Position numbers and translations under genes: made by a program. Positions 45,999 through 54,561 of a DNA stretch of 64,000 nt are shown here, piece by piece; position 1 is the first letter of the stretch; each line of letters starts with the position of its first letter. Below the pieces are notes generated by a model. That model was not told the DNA's origin and did not search any database. It saw only the letters and a program-made list of their open reading frames with translations. The stretch covers positions 1 to 64,000 of the forward strand of contig JAGTRT010000006.1 of the NCBI GenBank assembly GCA_018261895.1, given 5' to 3'. Source of the stretch: Pseudomonadota bacterium. Lineage in GTDB: Bacteria; Pseudomonadota; Gammaproteobacteria; Burkholderiales; Rhodocyclaceae.

Positions 45999-46669
45999 TC
46001 GCCGAAGCTGCGCAAGCCTTCCAGATCGAGAATATTGATGCCGCCATACTCGCTGCGCACCAGCCCGGCGTCTTCGAGCACCTTGAGCGCCTGGTTGGCC
46101 CGCTGTCTTGAAACGCCGGCGAGGTAGCCGAGTTCTTCCTGCGAGATCTGCAGCAAGCGGTTGGTGCCGGGGTAGAGCACCGGGTTGAAGAGGGCGGCGA
46201 GGCCGCGCGCGATGCGGGCGTCGGTGTCGAGCATGCGCTCGTTTTCAATCATGCCGATGAACTGCCCGAGGCGCTCGTTGAGCTGGGCGATCATGTAGCG
46301 GTTGAATGGAATGCTATGGTCGAGCAGCCACAGGAAGGTGGCGCGGCTCATGAAGGCGACGCGCGTTTCGCGAATGGCCATGACGTCGTATCGACGCGGC
46401 TCGCTCTTGAGCAGCGAGCCTTCGCCGAACCAGCCGCCGGTGCTGATGCCGGTCAGCGAGGTCGTCTTGCCGGTCGTCCAGTGGCTCGCCATCTTGCCCA
46501 GGCCATCGATGATGCCCATCCAGTAATCGACCGGCTCGCCCTTCATGCAGATGAAGGCGCCGGGCGCGAAGGTGCGCTCGAAGGTGCCGGCGAGGGCTTT
46601 GTCCATCTCCTCCGCGGTCAGCGACGGCCCCCACAGGGAGGCACGCAGCAATTCCTCAGCGTTTTTCAA
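45995..46669 (-). CDS. Crp/Fnr-family transcriptional regulator
   Basis: About 224 aa: cyclic-nucleotide-binding-type beta barrel (FERTFAPGAFICMKGEPVDY, GGWFGEGSLLKSEPRRYDVMAIRETRVAFM), dimerisation helix (MIAQLNERLGQFIGMIENER) and a C-terminal winged helix (ISQEELGYLAGVSRQRANQALKVLEDAGLV). There is no Fnr-type cysteine cluster, and the Crp cAMP residues are not fully conserved, so the effector is unknown. No in-frame ATG exists before residue 22; a TTG at 46669 with GGAAA upstream gives a normal family length. A longer frame crosses a 34-bp element and is rejected. Confidence 0.88.
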   Translation of the reverse strand: MKNAEELLRASLWGPSLTAEEMDKALAGTFERTFAPGAFICMKGEPVDYWMGIIDGLGKMASHWTTGKTTSLTGISTGGWFGEGSLLKSEPRRYDVMAIRETRVAFMSRATFLWLLDHSIPFNRYMIAQLNERLGQFIGMIENERMLDTDARIARGLAALFNPVLYPGTNRLLQISQEELGYLAGVSRQRANQALKVLEDAGLVRSEYGGINILDLEGLRSFGD

Positions 46670-46718
46670 TGATGATTTCCGGTGATCTGCCGAACCGTGA
46701 TTATAGGCCGGGCCTTTC

Positions 46719-46752
46719 ACGGTCAACCGGAAAAAAGGCCCAAAATTGAAAT
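46719..46752 (+). repeat. 34-bp dispersed element, copy 7
   Basis: ACGGTCAACCGGAAAAAAGG then CCCAAAATTGAAAT. It lies in the divergent promoter region between the Crp/Fnr gene and the CCA-HD-like gene. Confidence 0.96.
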
Positions 46753-46891
46753 CTGGCCAATCGAAACGACGGCCCTGAATTTGCTTGATGACTTCCCGGA
46801 TTGGGCGCCGCATGGTGCGGGGCCCGAAAAATCAATTGCTTGCAGGCGGGCCGTCCTGTCGCCAATGCAACAAGCAGGGGAAACACGACAC

Positions 46892-47761
46892 ATGGGATTC
46901 GATTTTGCCAGCAGTCCGCTCGGCGTGCTCATCGCCTGTCCGGCCGCCAACGTCCTGCGCATCGCGGCGCTCGCCGCGGCGCCCGATGGCGCCCTCGACG
47001 CCGACACCGTTTCCCGCCTCAAGGGCGAAGTCGAACGCGGCGTGCTGATCGACTTCGACCACATCGACGCCTGGCCCGAACTGGCCCGCGGCCTCATGGG
47101 CGAAGCACCATCGCGCATGCTCCGGGCGCTGCGCGACAGCGGTGCGCTGGCGGCCCTGCTGCCCGAACTCGACGCCCTGTTCGGCATGCCGCAGGCCGAC
47201 AACAACGGCGAGGTGGTCGACATCGGCGAACATCAATTGGCCGTGGCCGACGAAATGGCCAAGGTCGGCGCGCCGCTCGCCGTGCGCTTCGCCGGGCTGC
47301 TCTACAACCTCGGCAAGGCTGATTCGCCGCCGCAGCACCTGCCCTCGCACTACCGTCATGTCGACCGCGGCCTGCCGCGCGTCCAGGCCGTCTGCGCCCG
47401 CTTCCGGGTATCGGCCGAATTCACCGGCCTGGCGCTCCTCGCCACCGCCGAGCTGGAGCGCATCCACCGTGCCGCCGAAATGCGCGCCGGTTCCATCGCG
47501 GCGCTGCTCGAACGCGTCGATGCCTTCGGCCAATCGGCACGCTACAGCCAGTTGATGACCCTGTGCGCCGCCGACTACCGCGCGTTCCCCGGCGCCGCCC
47601 CGGTCTATCCCAAGGCCGCGCTGCTCGACACCGCCCTGCGCGCCTGCGCCGGGCTGGTCGCCGATCCCGCAGCCGACGACCCGGCCGCTGCTCTGCTCGA
47701 AGCCCGCGCCAAGGCCATCGCCCGTGCCTTGCGCTCGGAACGCTGGGCGGAACAGGAGTAG
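46892..47761 (+). CDS. Stand-alone, degenerate homologue of the CCA-adding enzyme C-terminal/HD half
   Basis: 289-aa protein. RMLRALRDSGALAALLPELDALFGMPQ matches the neck-body region of bacterial CCA-adding enzymes, and the following APLAVRFAGLLYNLGKADSP with SHYRHVDRGLPRVQAVCARF corresponds to their C-terminal HD phosphohydrolase domain. The catalytic His-Asp pair (normally CHDLGK) is replaced by YN (LLYNLGK), and the nucleotidyltransferase head domain is missing. It therefore cannot add CCA by itself and probably lacks HD activity; RNA binding is possible (inference). Start ATG 46892 is chosen with AGGGG 11 bases upstream; an ATG at 46865 is an alternative. Confidence 0.75.
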   Translation: MGFDFASSPLGVLIACPAANVLRIAALAAAPDGALDADTVSRLKGEVERGVLIDFDHIDAWPELARGLMGEAPSRMLRALRDSGALAALLPELDALFGMPQADNNGEVVDIGEHQLAVADEMAKVGAPLAVRFAGLLYNLGKADSPPQHLPSHYRHVDRGLPRVQAVCARFRVSAEFTGLALLATAELERIHRAAEMRAGSIAALLERVDAFGQSARYSQLMTLCAADYRAFPGAAPVYPKAALLDTALRACAGLVADPAADDPAAALLEARAKAIARALRSERWAEQE

Positions 47762-47778
47762 GCAGGCGTCAGTGCCAT

Positions 47779-47808
47779 CCGTCGTTCCCGCCTGCGCGGG
47801 AATGACGG
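47779..47808. repeat. REP-like inverted repeat, half copy
   Basis: One hairpin, TTCCCGC-CTGC-GCGGGAA, flanked by CCGTCG and TGACGG. It matches one arm of the repeat at 184-235 and 61948-62013. Located between convergent genes, it could act as a termination aid. Confidence 0.75.
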
Positions 47809-47838
47809 TGACTTTGCTAGTCTGCCCGCTGCCATCAA

Positions 47839-49278
47839 TCACCGCACTGCCACCGTCCCCGCCTTCCAGATCGGGTTTTGCCAGCGATAGAACGGGGTCA
47901 GGCTGGAGGGCTTGTCGGCGGCCTTGTCGGTAGCCAGCGTGCTCATCGACACGGTTTCGAAAGTGGTGCGATAACGGTCGCCATTGCGCACTTCGCGCGC
48001 CGCCAGCAGCTGCTGACCGCCCGGCACCCAGCCGGCGAATTCGACGTAGCCGAGGTTGGGGTTGTCGAGGGCCGGCGGCACCACATCGACCGTCCAGCCA
48101 TCGGTGCCCTTGCGGAAAACCCACATCTCGCGCCAAGTATCGAGCGGTTGCACGGCCAGGGCCAGGGCATCGCCCTGCGGCGCGACAGCGGTCGAGGCCG
48201 GCCACACGAGGCCCCAGGTGCAGCGGGTAAGCAGCGGATTTTTCTCATCGTGTTTGGCATCGACCAGATGCACGCAAGTTTCCCCCGGCTGGCCGGCGCT
48301 GACCCGAACCCCGAGGCCGGCGGCGACCTTGGTCGGCGTTTGCGGCAGACCCGGCTCGGCCGCCCAGCGCGAGGCGCCGACGCGAATCGCGGCGTCGCTG
48401 TAGGCGTTGGCGTCGCTTTCCATGAGTTCGGCCGGGTTGATCGCCGCCAGCTCGTCGATGGCGCGCGAGGCGGCTTCGCGGGCGGCATTCGGCCCGGCTT
48501 CCGGGCGGCGGGAGCGCTGGTAGGCGAGGCTGGCCCAGACGCCGGCCTTGCGCAGATGCAGGCGGTTCTTCAGCACCTCGGGCAGCTTGGCAAGTTGCAC
48601 CCGTTCCAGCACGTCGGCGCGCCAGTTGTCGAAGGCGAAACGTTCCGGCGGCGTCAGCGTCGGCGGCACGCATTCGTGGCGGGTCAGCGACAGGGCAGCC
48701 AGCGCCTTGTCGATCTCGGCAGCGGGCAAGGCGAGGACGCGGCCTTGCGCCTCGCCGTTGCTGCACAACTGCACCTGGCCATCGCGCTCGTAGCTGACGA
48801 GATTCATGCCGTAGCTGGCCGCCACTTCAACGTGGGCTGCCAGCGCGTCGCCAGCCTTGCCGGTGCGACCGGCGGTGGCGCGGCGGGCCAGGCGGTCGCT
48901 CATATTGCCCAGCGCGGCGAACACCTCGCTATCGACCTGGCCGGCCGGCACGGCGCGTAGATAAGCGGCGGCGTAGCCGATGCCGAGCGCCTCCGATCCC
49001 GGCGTTTCCTTGAGGAAGCGCACGACGGAGAGCAGTTCCGGTGCGGCTTCGGCCTTCAGCGACTGGACGCGTACCTGGCTGGCCTTGATGTAGCCGGCGC
49101 GTTCGCGGCGGTGGTCGTAGACCTGCAGGAAATCGCCCTTCTCGCCGCGGATTTCGAGGCTGTCGCCCTGCCACAACACGGCCTGCTGGGCGGCGGAATC
49201 CTTGGGCGCGGCGCGCAGTGCCGACTGGTCCTGGGTGACGATGGCGATGACGGTCAGGGCGGTAGCCAGCATGATCAT
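47839..49278 (-). CDS. Hypothetical protein with N-terminal SH3-like domain
   Basis: 479-aa protein with a short hydrophobic N-terminus (MIMLATALTVIAIVT) that may serve as a signal anchor, then an SH3-like segment (LRAAPKDSAAQQAVLWQGDSLEIRG..GDFLQVYDHRRERAGYIKASQVRV, about 20-70). The remaining ~400 residues were not recognised; two cysteines and a WVPGGQQLLAAREVRNGDR beta-propeller-like stretch occur near the end. The start overlaps the SPFH gene stop by 4 bp (ATGA), so the two are translationally coupled and probably work together in the envelope. Confidence 0.7.
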   Translation of the reverse strand: MIMLATALTVIAIVTQDQSALRAAPKDSAAQQAVLWQGDSLEIRGEKGDFLQVYDHRRERAGYIKASQVRVQSLKAEAAPELLSVVRFLKETPGSEALGIGYAAAYLRAVPAGQVDSEVFAALGNMSDRLARRATAGRTGKAGDALAAHVEVAASYGMNLVSYERDGQVQLCSNGEAQGRVLALPAAEIDKALAALSLTRHECVPPTLTPPERFAFDNWRADVLERVQLAKLPEVLKNRLHLRKAGVWASLAYQRSRRPEAGPNAAREAASRAIDELAAINPAELMESDANAYSDAAIRVGASRWAAEPGLPQTPTKVAAGLGVRVSAGQPGETCVHLVDAKHDEKNPLLTRCTWGLVWPASTAVAPQGDALALAVQPLDTWREMWVFRKGTDGWTVDVVPPALDNPNLGYVEFAGWVPGGQQLLAAREVRNGDRYRTTFETVSMSTLATDKAADKPSSLTPFYRWQNPIWKAGTVAVR

Positions 49279-50525
49279 TCTCCTTCGACCTGGGTTTCTT
49301 CTGCCGCAGGCTTGGCGGCGGTGCTGGCGCCGAGCAGGGCATTTCCGATGAAGCCGCCGCTGGTCGGCGTCGGGGCGATGATCACCGAAATCTTGTCGGA
49401 CAGCTTGTCGGCCATGGTCTTCTGGATGAGCAGCGGGTTCTTCTGGATCAGTGCGCCGTCGCGTTCGAGCTGGGCGCTGGCGATCTGGCCCAGACGTTCC
49501 TGCCGGTAGGCTTCGGCATCGGCCAGCTTGCGGCGCGATTCGGCCTCGCCCTGGGCTTCGATCTGGCGGGCCTGCGAGTTGGCCTCGGCCGCCTTGATGC
49601 GCGAAATTTTCTCGGCCTCGGCTTCCAGGCCGCGTTGCTCGATTTGCTTCTGCTTGAAGGGCAGGATGTGCTTCATCGCCTCGGCCTGCGCCTTGGCGGC
49701 GATGATCTGTTCCTGGCCGGCCGCCTCGGCGGCCTTCTCGCGGCGCACCTTGTCGGCTTCCGCTTCGAGGTCGGTCTGCTTGACCTGCTTTTCCTTGAGT
49801 TCCAGCGTGTAGCGCATCTTGTCGCTGGCCAGTTCCTCGGCGAGCAGGCGATCCATGCCGGCGCGGTAGTCGGCTGGCAGTTCGACCTTGCCGATCATCA
49901 CGGCCTGCAGCTTGATGCCATCCTTGCCGAGCATTTCACCCAGCTCGCGTTCGATGGTTTCCTTGATCTCCTGACGCTTGGTCGAGAAGATTTCGCGCAC
50001 CGTGTAGCGGGCCAGCGTCTTGTAGAGCACGCCCTGGGCGGCCGGTTCGACCACCTGGCCGCCGATGTCGTCGGGCAGGCTGCGGGCGACGGCGGTCAGA
50101 CGGGCTGGATCGAGGGCGTAGCGGATGGTGACATCGACACCGATCGACAAGCCTTCCACCGTCTGGAACGGCGCTTCACCTTCGGCGCTGCTGCCGCCTT
50201 CGGGGCGATACAACTGGTCGCGCAGCGAGAAGCGGCGCAGCTCATGCAGGCCGGGGATGACCAGCGCCGCACCTTCGCGCACCTCGACGACATCGCCGGT
50301 CAGTTGATTGATGCGCACACCCGCCTCGCCACGCGTCACGCTCTGCATCGGCGGATTGTTGTAGAGCGCATAAGCGCCGATGCCGGCGACGGCCAGGGCG
50401 ATGATGCTGCGGCGAGCACCATGGACGCCACGTCCCATTTGCCCCGCCGCCCGACCGGTGTGCCCGGCCAGATTGCCCACCGATTCACGCAGGCTGTCGA
50501 ACATGTCCAGGAAACGTTCTTTCAT
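49275..50525 (-). CDS. SPFH/prohibitin-domain membrane protein
   Basis: 416-aa protein: an N-terminal soluble stretch (MKERFLDMFDSLRESVGNLA), one membrane helix (SIIALAVAGIGAYALY, about 37-52), the SPFH/band-7 domain (about 55-235; TRGEAGVRINQLTG, VIPGLHELRRFSLRDQLY) and a long Lys/Glu/Ala-rich coiled coil (240-375). The layout matches prohibitin-type scaffold proteins that form oligomeric membrane microdomains and often bind proteases. The start was fixed at ATG 50525 because GAGGAG precedes it; the longer upstream frame covers the divergent promoter. It is coupled to the SH3-like gene. Confidence 0.87.
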   Translation of the reverse strand: MKERFLDMFDSLRESVGNLAGHTGRAAGQMGRGVHGARRSIIALAVAGIGAYALYNNPPMQSVTRGEAGVRINQLTGDVVEVREGAALVIPGLHELRRFSLRDQLYRPEGGSSAEGEAPFQTVEGLSIGVDVTIRYALDPARLTAVARSLPDDIGGQVVEPAAQGVLYKTLARYTVREIFSTKRQEIKETIERELGEMLGKDGIKLQAVMIGKVELPADYRAGMDRLLAEELASDKMRYTLELKEKQVKQTDLEAEADKVRREKAAEAAGQEQIIAAKAQAEAMKHILPFKQKQIEQRGLEAEAEKISRIKAAEANSQARQIEAQGEAESRRKLADAEAYRQERLGQIASAQLERDGALIQKNPLLIQKTMADKLSDKISVIIAPTPTSGGFIGNALLGASTAAKPAAEETQVEGE

Positions 50526-50701
50526 GATTTTCTCCTCAATGTTGATCTTCGCGTCGGGGGAGATTTCCCCGTTGCCGGCAGCGGGAAGATCGTTTTCGCT
50601 ACCGGCCTTGCATGGTTCCCATCTTCCGGCGACAGGCCAGGAGCAAGCCATGCCGCCGCCGGGCGACTTTGGTGCGGCGCCGGAAGCCATGCCGACGGGG
50701 T

Positions 50702-50717
50702 GTGAACAAACCTTCAC
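50702..50717. promoter_or_regulatory. GTGAA-N6-TTCAC inverted repeat in a divergent promoter region
   Basis: A short symmetric site 65 bp before the response regulator start and about 180 bp before the divergent SPFH gene. It is a possible binding site of the OmpR-type regulator encoded next to it, by position only. Confidence 0.3.
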
Positions 50718-50781
50718 GCCGCCGGCATGCAGGCCGGCCCAAAAACGGGGATACTTCGCACCTCAGCCAGGGAGCAAGACC

Positions 50782-51483
50782 ATGACCAAAGTCGCCGTCA
50801 TCGAGGACGACATCCCCACCAGCAACCAGTTGAAGGACTGGATACTCGCCGCGCGGCCGGATGTGGTCGTCGACCAGTGGTTCAACCGCGACGACGCCGA
50901 AGCGGCCATCGCCCGCGAGGATTACGCGCTGGTCACGCTCGATATCGAACTGGGCCGCGAACGCCATGCTGGCGTGGCGGTCATCAACGCCATCAACAAG
51001 GCCGGGCGCGGGACGCCGGTGCTGGTCGTTTCGGCCATGCCGGCGGCCATTTACCGCAGCATCATGAAGGCGCTGGACGCCTGGGATTACCTGCAAAAGA
51101 CCTCTTTCGAGGAAGCCGATTTCATCGAGACCTTCCTGGAAATCCTGCGCGCTTCACGCGACCGGGTGGCGCCTAAAATCGAGGCGGTAGCCAAGGATGA
51201 GCTGGCCCTCGACCCGCTGCGCCAGAGCACGCCGCTGTGGCGCGGCCAGCGGGTGAACCTGCCGCTCACCGCCCAGCGCATCCTGGCCACGCTCTACCAG
51301 CGGCGCGGCGAGGTGGTGTCCTACGACGACCTGTTCGCCGTCGTGAAGAGCGGCCGCAACCGCGACAACATCCGCAAGCACATCAGCACCATCCGCGAGG
51401 CTTTCCGCGAACTCGACGACAGCTTCGACCGTATCGAGAACGTGCCGATGCGCGGCTTCCGCTGGTCCGACCAGACGCGCTGA
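50782..51483 (+). CDS. Response regulator with winged-helix (OmpR-type) output
   Basis: 233-aa protein. N-terminal receiver with VIEDD acidic pair and acceptor Asp in LVTLDIELG, but the conserved lysine region (DYLQKTSF) is atypical in context. The C-terminal domain (LPLTAQRILATLYQRRGEVVSYDDLF..HISTIREAFRELDD..RIENVPMRGFRW) is a PhoB/OmpR-like winged helix. ATG 50782 is chosen with AGGGAG upstream. It is 7 bp ahead of the sensor kinase and divergent from the SPFH operon, which is a likely target by position. Confidence 0.9.
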   Translation: MTKVAVIEDDIPTSNQLKDWILAARPDVVVDQWFNRDDAEAAIAREDYALVTLDIELGRERHAGVAVINAINKAGRGTPVLVVSAMPAAIYRSIMKALDAWDYLQKTSFEEADFIETFLEILRASRDRVAPKIEAVAKDELALDPLRQSTPLWRGQRVNLPLTAQRILATLYQRRGEVVSYDDLFAVVKSGRNRDNIRKHISTIREAFRELDDSFDRIENVPMRGFRWSDQTR

Positions 51484-51490
51484 GGCGGGC

Positions 51491-53563
51491 ATGAAACGCT
51501 TCCTCGCCTGGTTGGCCTCCTTCCGCCTGCGCATCCTCCTGCGCACCTCCTTCCTGCTGCTGGCGCTGGTCGTGCTGGTCATGACGGTGACCGTGCTGCA
51601 GGAAGAAAAGCAGCGCAGCTATGACACCTACCAGGCCAGCCTGAACAAGACCAAGGCGCAGATCGTCGCCCGCCTGCACCACCCGGCCGGCCAGCTGGCG
51701 CTGCTCAATCCGCGCTGGGATGCGGCTTCGGCCGCTGCCGGCCGACCGCTCGTGCTGCCCTTCTCGGCCATCGATTTCGACGACCAGAACAAGGTGCGCA
51801 ACGCCATCGAAATGGCCGGTTGTCTCGTCCAATACCCCGATCACGGCAGCCTGTGCGTGGCAGTCGGCAACAACCCGTGGGCCGGCGGTTTCATCTACGC
51901 CGCCGGCACCTTCGCCAGCGGGCCGCTCGAAGCCCACCGCATCGGCGACGAGTTCCTCGACGGCGCGCATCGTCTGCGCGTGACCGTGCGCCTGCGCGAC
52001 CAGACCTGGCGTTGGATCGCGCCGTTCGAGCCGCTGGCCAATGGCTCGGCGGCCCCGGGTGAGGGCGTCCGTGGCCGCTTTACCGGCTACGTCGAACTGC
52101 CCGGCCGCGATTACACCGGCGCCCGGCCGTTGCGAGAATTCCGTGGTTGGGTCTGGCAGAGCGGGCGCTGTCTCGACGCCGCCCAGGAAGAGGCGGACTG
52201 CCGCAAGCAATCCTTCTTCTCGCTGCGCCTCCCGGTCGAATCGCTGCGCCAGGGCATCCTGCAGAGTGCCCGCCCGGTCTGGCCGCCGGCCGATCTCGAC
52301 CAGTACAAGGTGCAGGTCGAGGTGCTGCCGCCGGGCGAGGGCGCGCCGCTGTTCGCCAGCGACCGGCCGGGGGCGGTGCCGCCGTTCGCGCTCGACGCCT
52401 TGTCGACCTTGTTGCTGCCCGGCGAATCGCTGTCCATCCGCCGCGTCGATGGGGCGAACGAGCGCGAAGTCGCCCAGTTGGCCGGGCGGGACGAGGCGCA
52501 GGAGCTCTCCTCGCCGCTGCTCACCCGCCTGATTCGCCGCCTGCCGGTCGAATCGCTGGAGGCGGCCGAGGTCGAACTGCGCGACGAGATCGCGACGCCG
52601 CTCGGCAACTACCGGCTGGTGCTCAAGGGCGACGCGCGCAGCGTCAACAAGACGCTGTCGGTCGTCGCCACCCGGCTGTCCTGGTTCATCGGCGCCATGC
52701 TCGGCGCCATCGCCGTCGCCTGGCTGGTCATCGAAATCGGCCTGATCCACCCGATTGCCCGGCTGACCCGGCGCACCCGCGGCCTGTCGCGCTCGGTGCA
52801 TGCCGACGGTGGGCTGGAGCGCTACGACCTTGCCGACCTGCGCGGCCATGACGAACTCGGCCTGCTCGCCAGCGGCCTCGACGACCTGCTGCGCCGGGTG
52901 CGCGAGGACGCCGAACGCGAACGCATCCGCAGCGCGCAGGAAAAGGACATGTGGCACGCCGTCGGCCACGAAATCATGTCGCCCCTGCAAAGCCTGCTCG
53001 CCCTGCACGGCAACGAGGCCGACCCGAGCAACCGCTACATCAGCCGCATGCAGCAGGCGGTGCGCGTGCTCTACGGCAGCGCCAGTCCGAGTGAGGCCTT
53101 TGCAGGTAGCCAACTGGAAATCGCCCCGGTCGACCTGGCCGCCTTCATCGCCAACGTCGCCGAGAACGCCGGCGTCGCCGACCTCATCTGCCACGGCACC
53201 GACACACCGGTGCCCGTGCGCGCCGACGAATTCGCCCTCGAAGACGTCTTCGCCCACCTGCTGCGCAACGCCGAACGCTACCGCCCGCCCGGCACGCCCA
53301 TCGAGCTGAGCCTGGGCCTCGACGAACACACCGCCAGCGTCACCGTTACCAACCACGGCCCGGCCATCGCCGACGACATGCTCGAACGCATTTTCGAATA
53401 CGGCGTCTCCGACCAGGCCGAATCCGCCGCCGCCGGCAACCGCGGCCAGGGCCTCTTCGTCGCCCGCACCTACATGGCCAAGATGGGCGGCACCATCGTC
53501 GCCCGCAACACCGCGGACGGCGTGGCTTTCGTCCTCACGCTGCCACGGGCCCGCCCGGCGTGA
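51491..53563 (+). CDS. Membrane sensor histidine kinase with large periplasmic domain
   Basis: 690-aa kinase: TM (about 17-36), a large periplasmic region (37-395) with two cysteines in GCLVQYPDHGSLCVAVG and two more in RCLDAAQEEADC that could form disulfides, TM (397-420), HAMP-like linker, HisKA-like box MWHAVGHEIMSPLQSLLAL (acceptor His near 493) and an HATPase domain with N-box HLLRNAERY and G-box GNRGQGLFVAR. It forms a two-component pair with the regulator ending 7 bp upstream. The periplasmic domain was not recognised. Confidence 0.9.
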   Translation: MKRFLAWLASFRLRILLRTSFLLLALVVLVMTVTVLQEEKQRSYDTYQASLNKTKAQIVARLHHPAGQLALLNPRWDAASAAAGRPLVLPFSAIDFDDQNKVRNAIEMAGCLVQYPDHGSLCVAVGNNPWAGGFIYAAGTFASGPLEAHRIGDEFLDGAHRLRVTVRLRDQTWRWIAPFEPLANGSAAPGEGVRGRFTGYVELPGRDYTGARPLREFRGWVWQSGRCLDAAQEEADCRKQSFFSLRLPVESLRQGILQSARPVWPPADLDQYKVQVEVLPPGEGAPLFASDRPGAVPPFALDALSTLLLPGESLSIRRVDGANEREVAQLAGRDEAQELSSPLLTRLIRRLPVESLEAAEVELRDEIATPLGNYRLVLKGDARSVNKTLSVVATRLSWFIGAMLGAIAVAWLVIEIGLIHPIARLTRRTRGLSRSVHADGGLERYDLADLRGHDELGLLASGLDDLLRRVREDAERERIRSAQEKDMWHAVGHEIMSPLQSLLALHGNEADPSNRYISRMQQAVRVLYGSASPSEAFAGSQLEIAPVDLAAFIANVAENAGVADLICHGTDTPVPVRADEFALEDVFAHLLRNAERYRPPGTPIELSLGLDEHTASVTVTNHGPAIADDMLERIFEYGVSDQAESAAAGNRGQGLFVARTYMAKMGGTIVARNTADGVAFVLTLPRARPA

Positions 53564-53597
53564 AAATGGGGGCGGTTTTGCCGCTGGCGGCAATCTC

Positions 53598-53631
53598 ACG
53601 GTCAACCGGAAAAAATGCCCAAAATTGAAAT
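53598..53631 (+). repeat. 34-bp dispersed element, copy 8
   Basis: ACGGTCAACCGGAAAAAATG then CCCAAAATTGAAAT, identical to copy 5 (32981-33014). The preceding nine bases GGCAATCTC are shared with copy 12, so some conservation extends beyond the core. Confidence 0.97.
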
Positions 53632-53689
53632 GCCGTAGCGGACGCTATTTGGCCGGGAAGCGTCACTCGCGTTGTTTCTCCATTGCCGT

Positions 53690-53728
53690 CGCTGGCTGTC
53701 TCGGGCGATCCCCGCAGCCAGCGCTTTT
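53690..53728 (+). terminator. Possible Rho-independent terminator
   Basis: CGCTGGCTG (53690-53698) pairs with CAGCCAGCG (53715-53723), with an inner CGGG/CCCG pairing, followed by CTTTT. It could end the two-component operon 127 bp downstream of its last stop. Confidence 0.55.
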
Positions 53729-53804
53729 CAATCGTCCCTGCCGGGAATATGTAGTAGAAGGTGAGGCGCCTTCCTCGTCACTGGCAGGTGCATGCGACTG
53801 TGGT

Positions 53805-53833
53805 ACGCTTTGCTCCGATTCGATGCAAAGCGT
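53805..53833. promoter_or_regulatory. Inverted repeat ACGCTTTGC-N11-GCAAAGCGT upstream of the DsrE-like gene
   Basis: Perfect 9-bp arms, 46 bp before the start codon. The spacing suits either a dimeric regulator site or a hairpin in the 5' untranslated region. Confidence 0.5.
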
Positions 53834-53879
53834 CGAAGAACACATTTTCGCTTTCTAGTTGTTTTTTTGGGGAAATACC

Positions 53880-54302
53880 ATGAAAAAACAGATTGTCGCC
53901 CTTGCCGTCGGGCTTTCCTGCGCACTACCGAGTATGGCCGATAGCACGCCTGAACTTTTCGTCATGATCAACTCGGGTACGCCACAAACCCAGGGCATGG
54001 CCATGGTGCTGGCCTCTCAGGCGATGGAGCAGAAAGCCAGCGTGCGCGTACTACTTTGCAGCGAAGGTGGCCAACTGGCAGTCAAGGGCAAGGAAGGCGC
54101 CGTGCTCAAGCCACGCAACGTGACGCCAAATCAAATGCTTCAGGGGCTCATGAAAGGCGGGGCCAAAGTTGAGGTATGCGCCCTGTTCCTGCCGAACAGC
54201 GACCTTAAGCCAAGCGATCTGCTGGATGGTGTCACCGTCGCAAAACCCGCCGAAATCGCTTCGTACATGCTTCAGGGGAACGTGAAAACGCTGACCTACT
54301 AG
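53880..54302 (+). CDS. Periplasmic DsrE/DsrF-like family protein
   Basis: 140-aa exported protein: signal peptide MKKQIVALAVGLSCALPSMA, then a DsrE-like fold (ELFVMINSGTPQTQGMAMVLASQAMEQKASVRVLLCSEGG; KVEVCALFLPNSDLKPSDLLDGV). Two cysteines occur at positions common in this family (LLCSEGG and VEVCALF). DsrE-like proteins handle sulfur or act as small-molecule binding subunits; the periplasmic versions are poorly characterised. Start ATG 53880 follows GGGGAAA. It is monocistronic, bounded by an inverted repeat and a strong hairpin. Confidence 0.82.
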   Translation: MKKQIVALAVGLSCALPSMADSTPELFVMINSGTPQTQGMAMVLASQAMEQKASVRVLLCSEGGQLAVKGKEGAVLKPRNVTPNQMLQGLMKGGAKVEVCALFLPNSDLKPSDLLDGVTVAKPAEIASYMLQGNVKTLTY

Positions 54303-54326
54303 TCTTTATACGTTGAATCCTGCGCC

Positions 54327-54365
54327 AAGGAGCCGGTCAGCGAAGGTGGAGCTGACCGGCTCCTT
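54327..54365 (+). terminator. Strong hairpin after the DsrE-like gene
   Basis: AAGGAGCCGGTCAGC and GCTGACCGGCTCCTT form a perfect 15-bp stem with a 9-nt loop, 24 bp after the stop. The T-run is poor (TTGCCGTTT), so termination is likely but may be inefficient; the symmetric form could also act on the convergent gene. Confidence 0.75.
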
Positions 54366-54478
54366 GCCGTTTGTGGTCGCCCGATTGATCTTCCCGTCGA
54401 ACGTTCGCGCCCATGGCTGCAGTCATTTGAGAAATCGAGTCACTTCAACCATCCCTGCGGCCTAATAATCTGCCTTCC

Positions 54479-54512
54479 ACGGTCAACCGGGAAAAATGCC
54501 CAAAATCGAAAT
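54479..54512 (+). repeat. 34-bp dispersed element, copy 9
   Basis: ACGGTCAACCGGGAAAAATG then CCCAAAATCGAAAT. The following GTCCTTGG is shared with copy 10 (56001-56034). It lies between convergent genes. Confidence 0.96.
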
Positions 54513-54561
54513 GTCCTTGGGAAAGCTCCTGATCTGCCCCCAATAAGCGAGGCCCGGTTTC

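Larger units (their letters stand above)
53564..53879. other. Intergenic region between the sensor kinase and the DsrE-like gene
   Basis: 316 bp without a gene. It contains a 34-bp element (53598-53631), a terminator-like hairpin (53690-53728) and an ACGCTTTGC-N11-GCAAAGCGT inverted repeat (53805-53833) just upstream of the DsrE-like gene. Confidence 0.75.
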
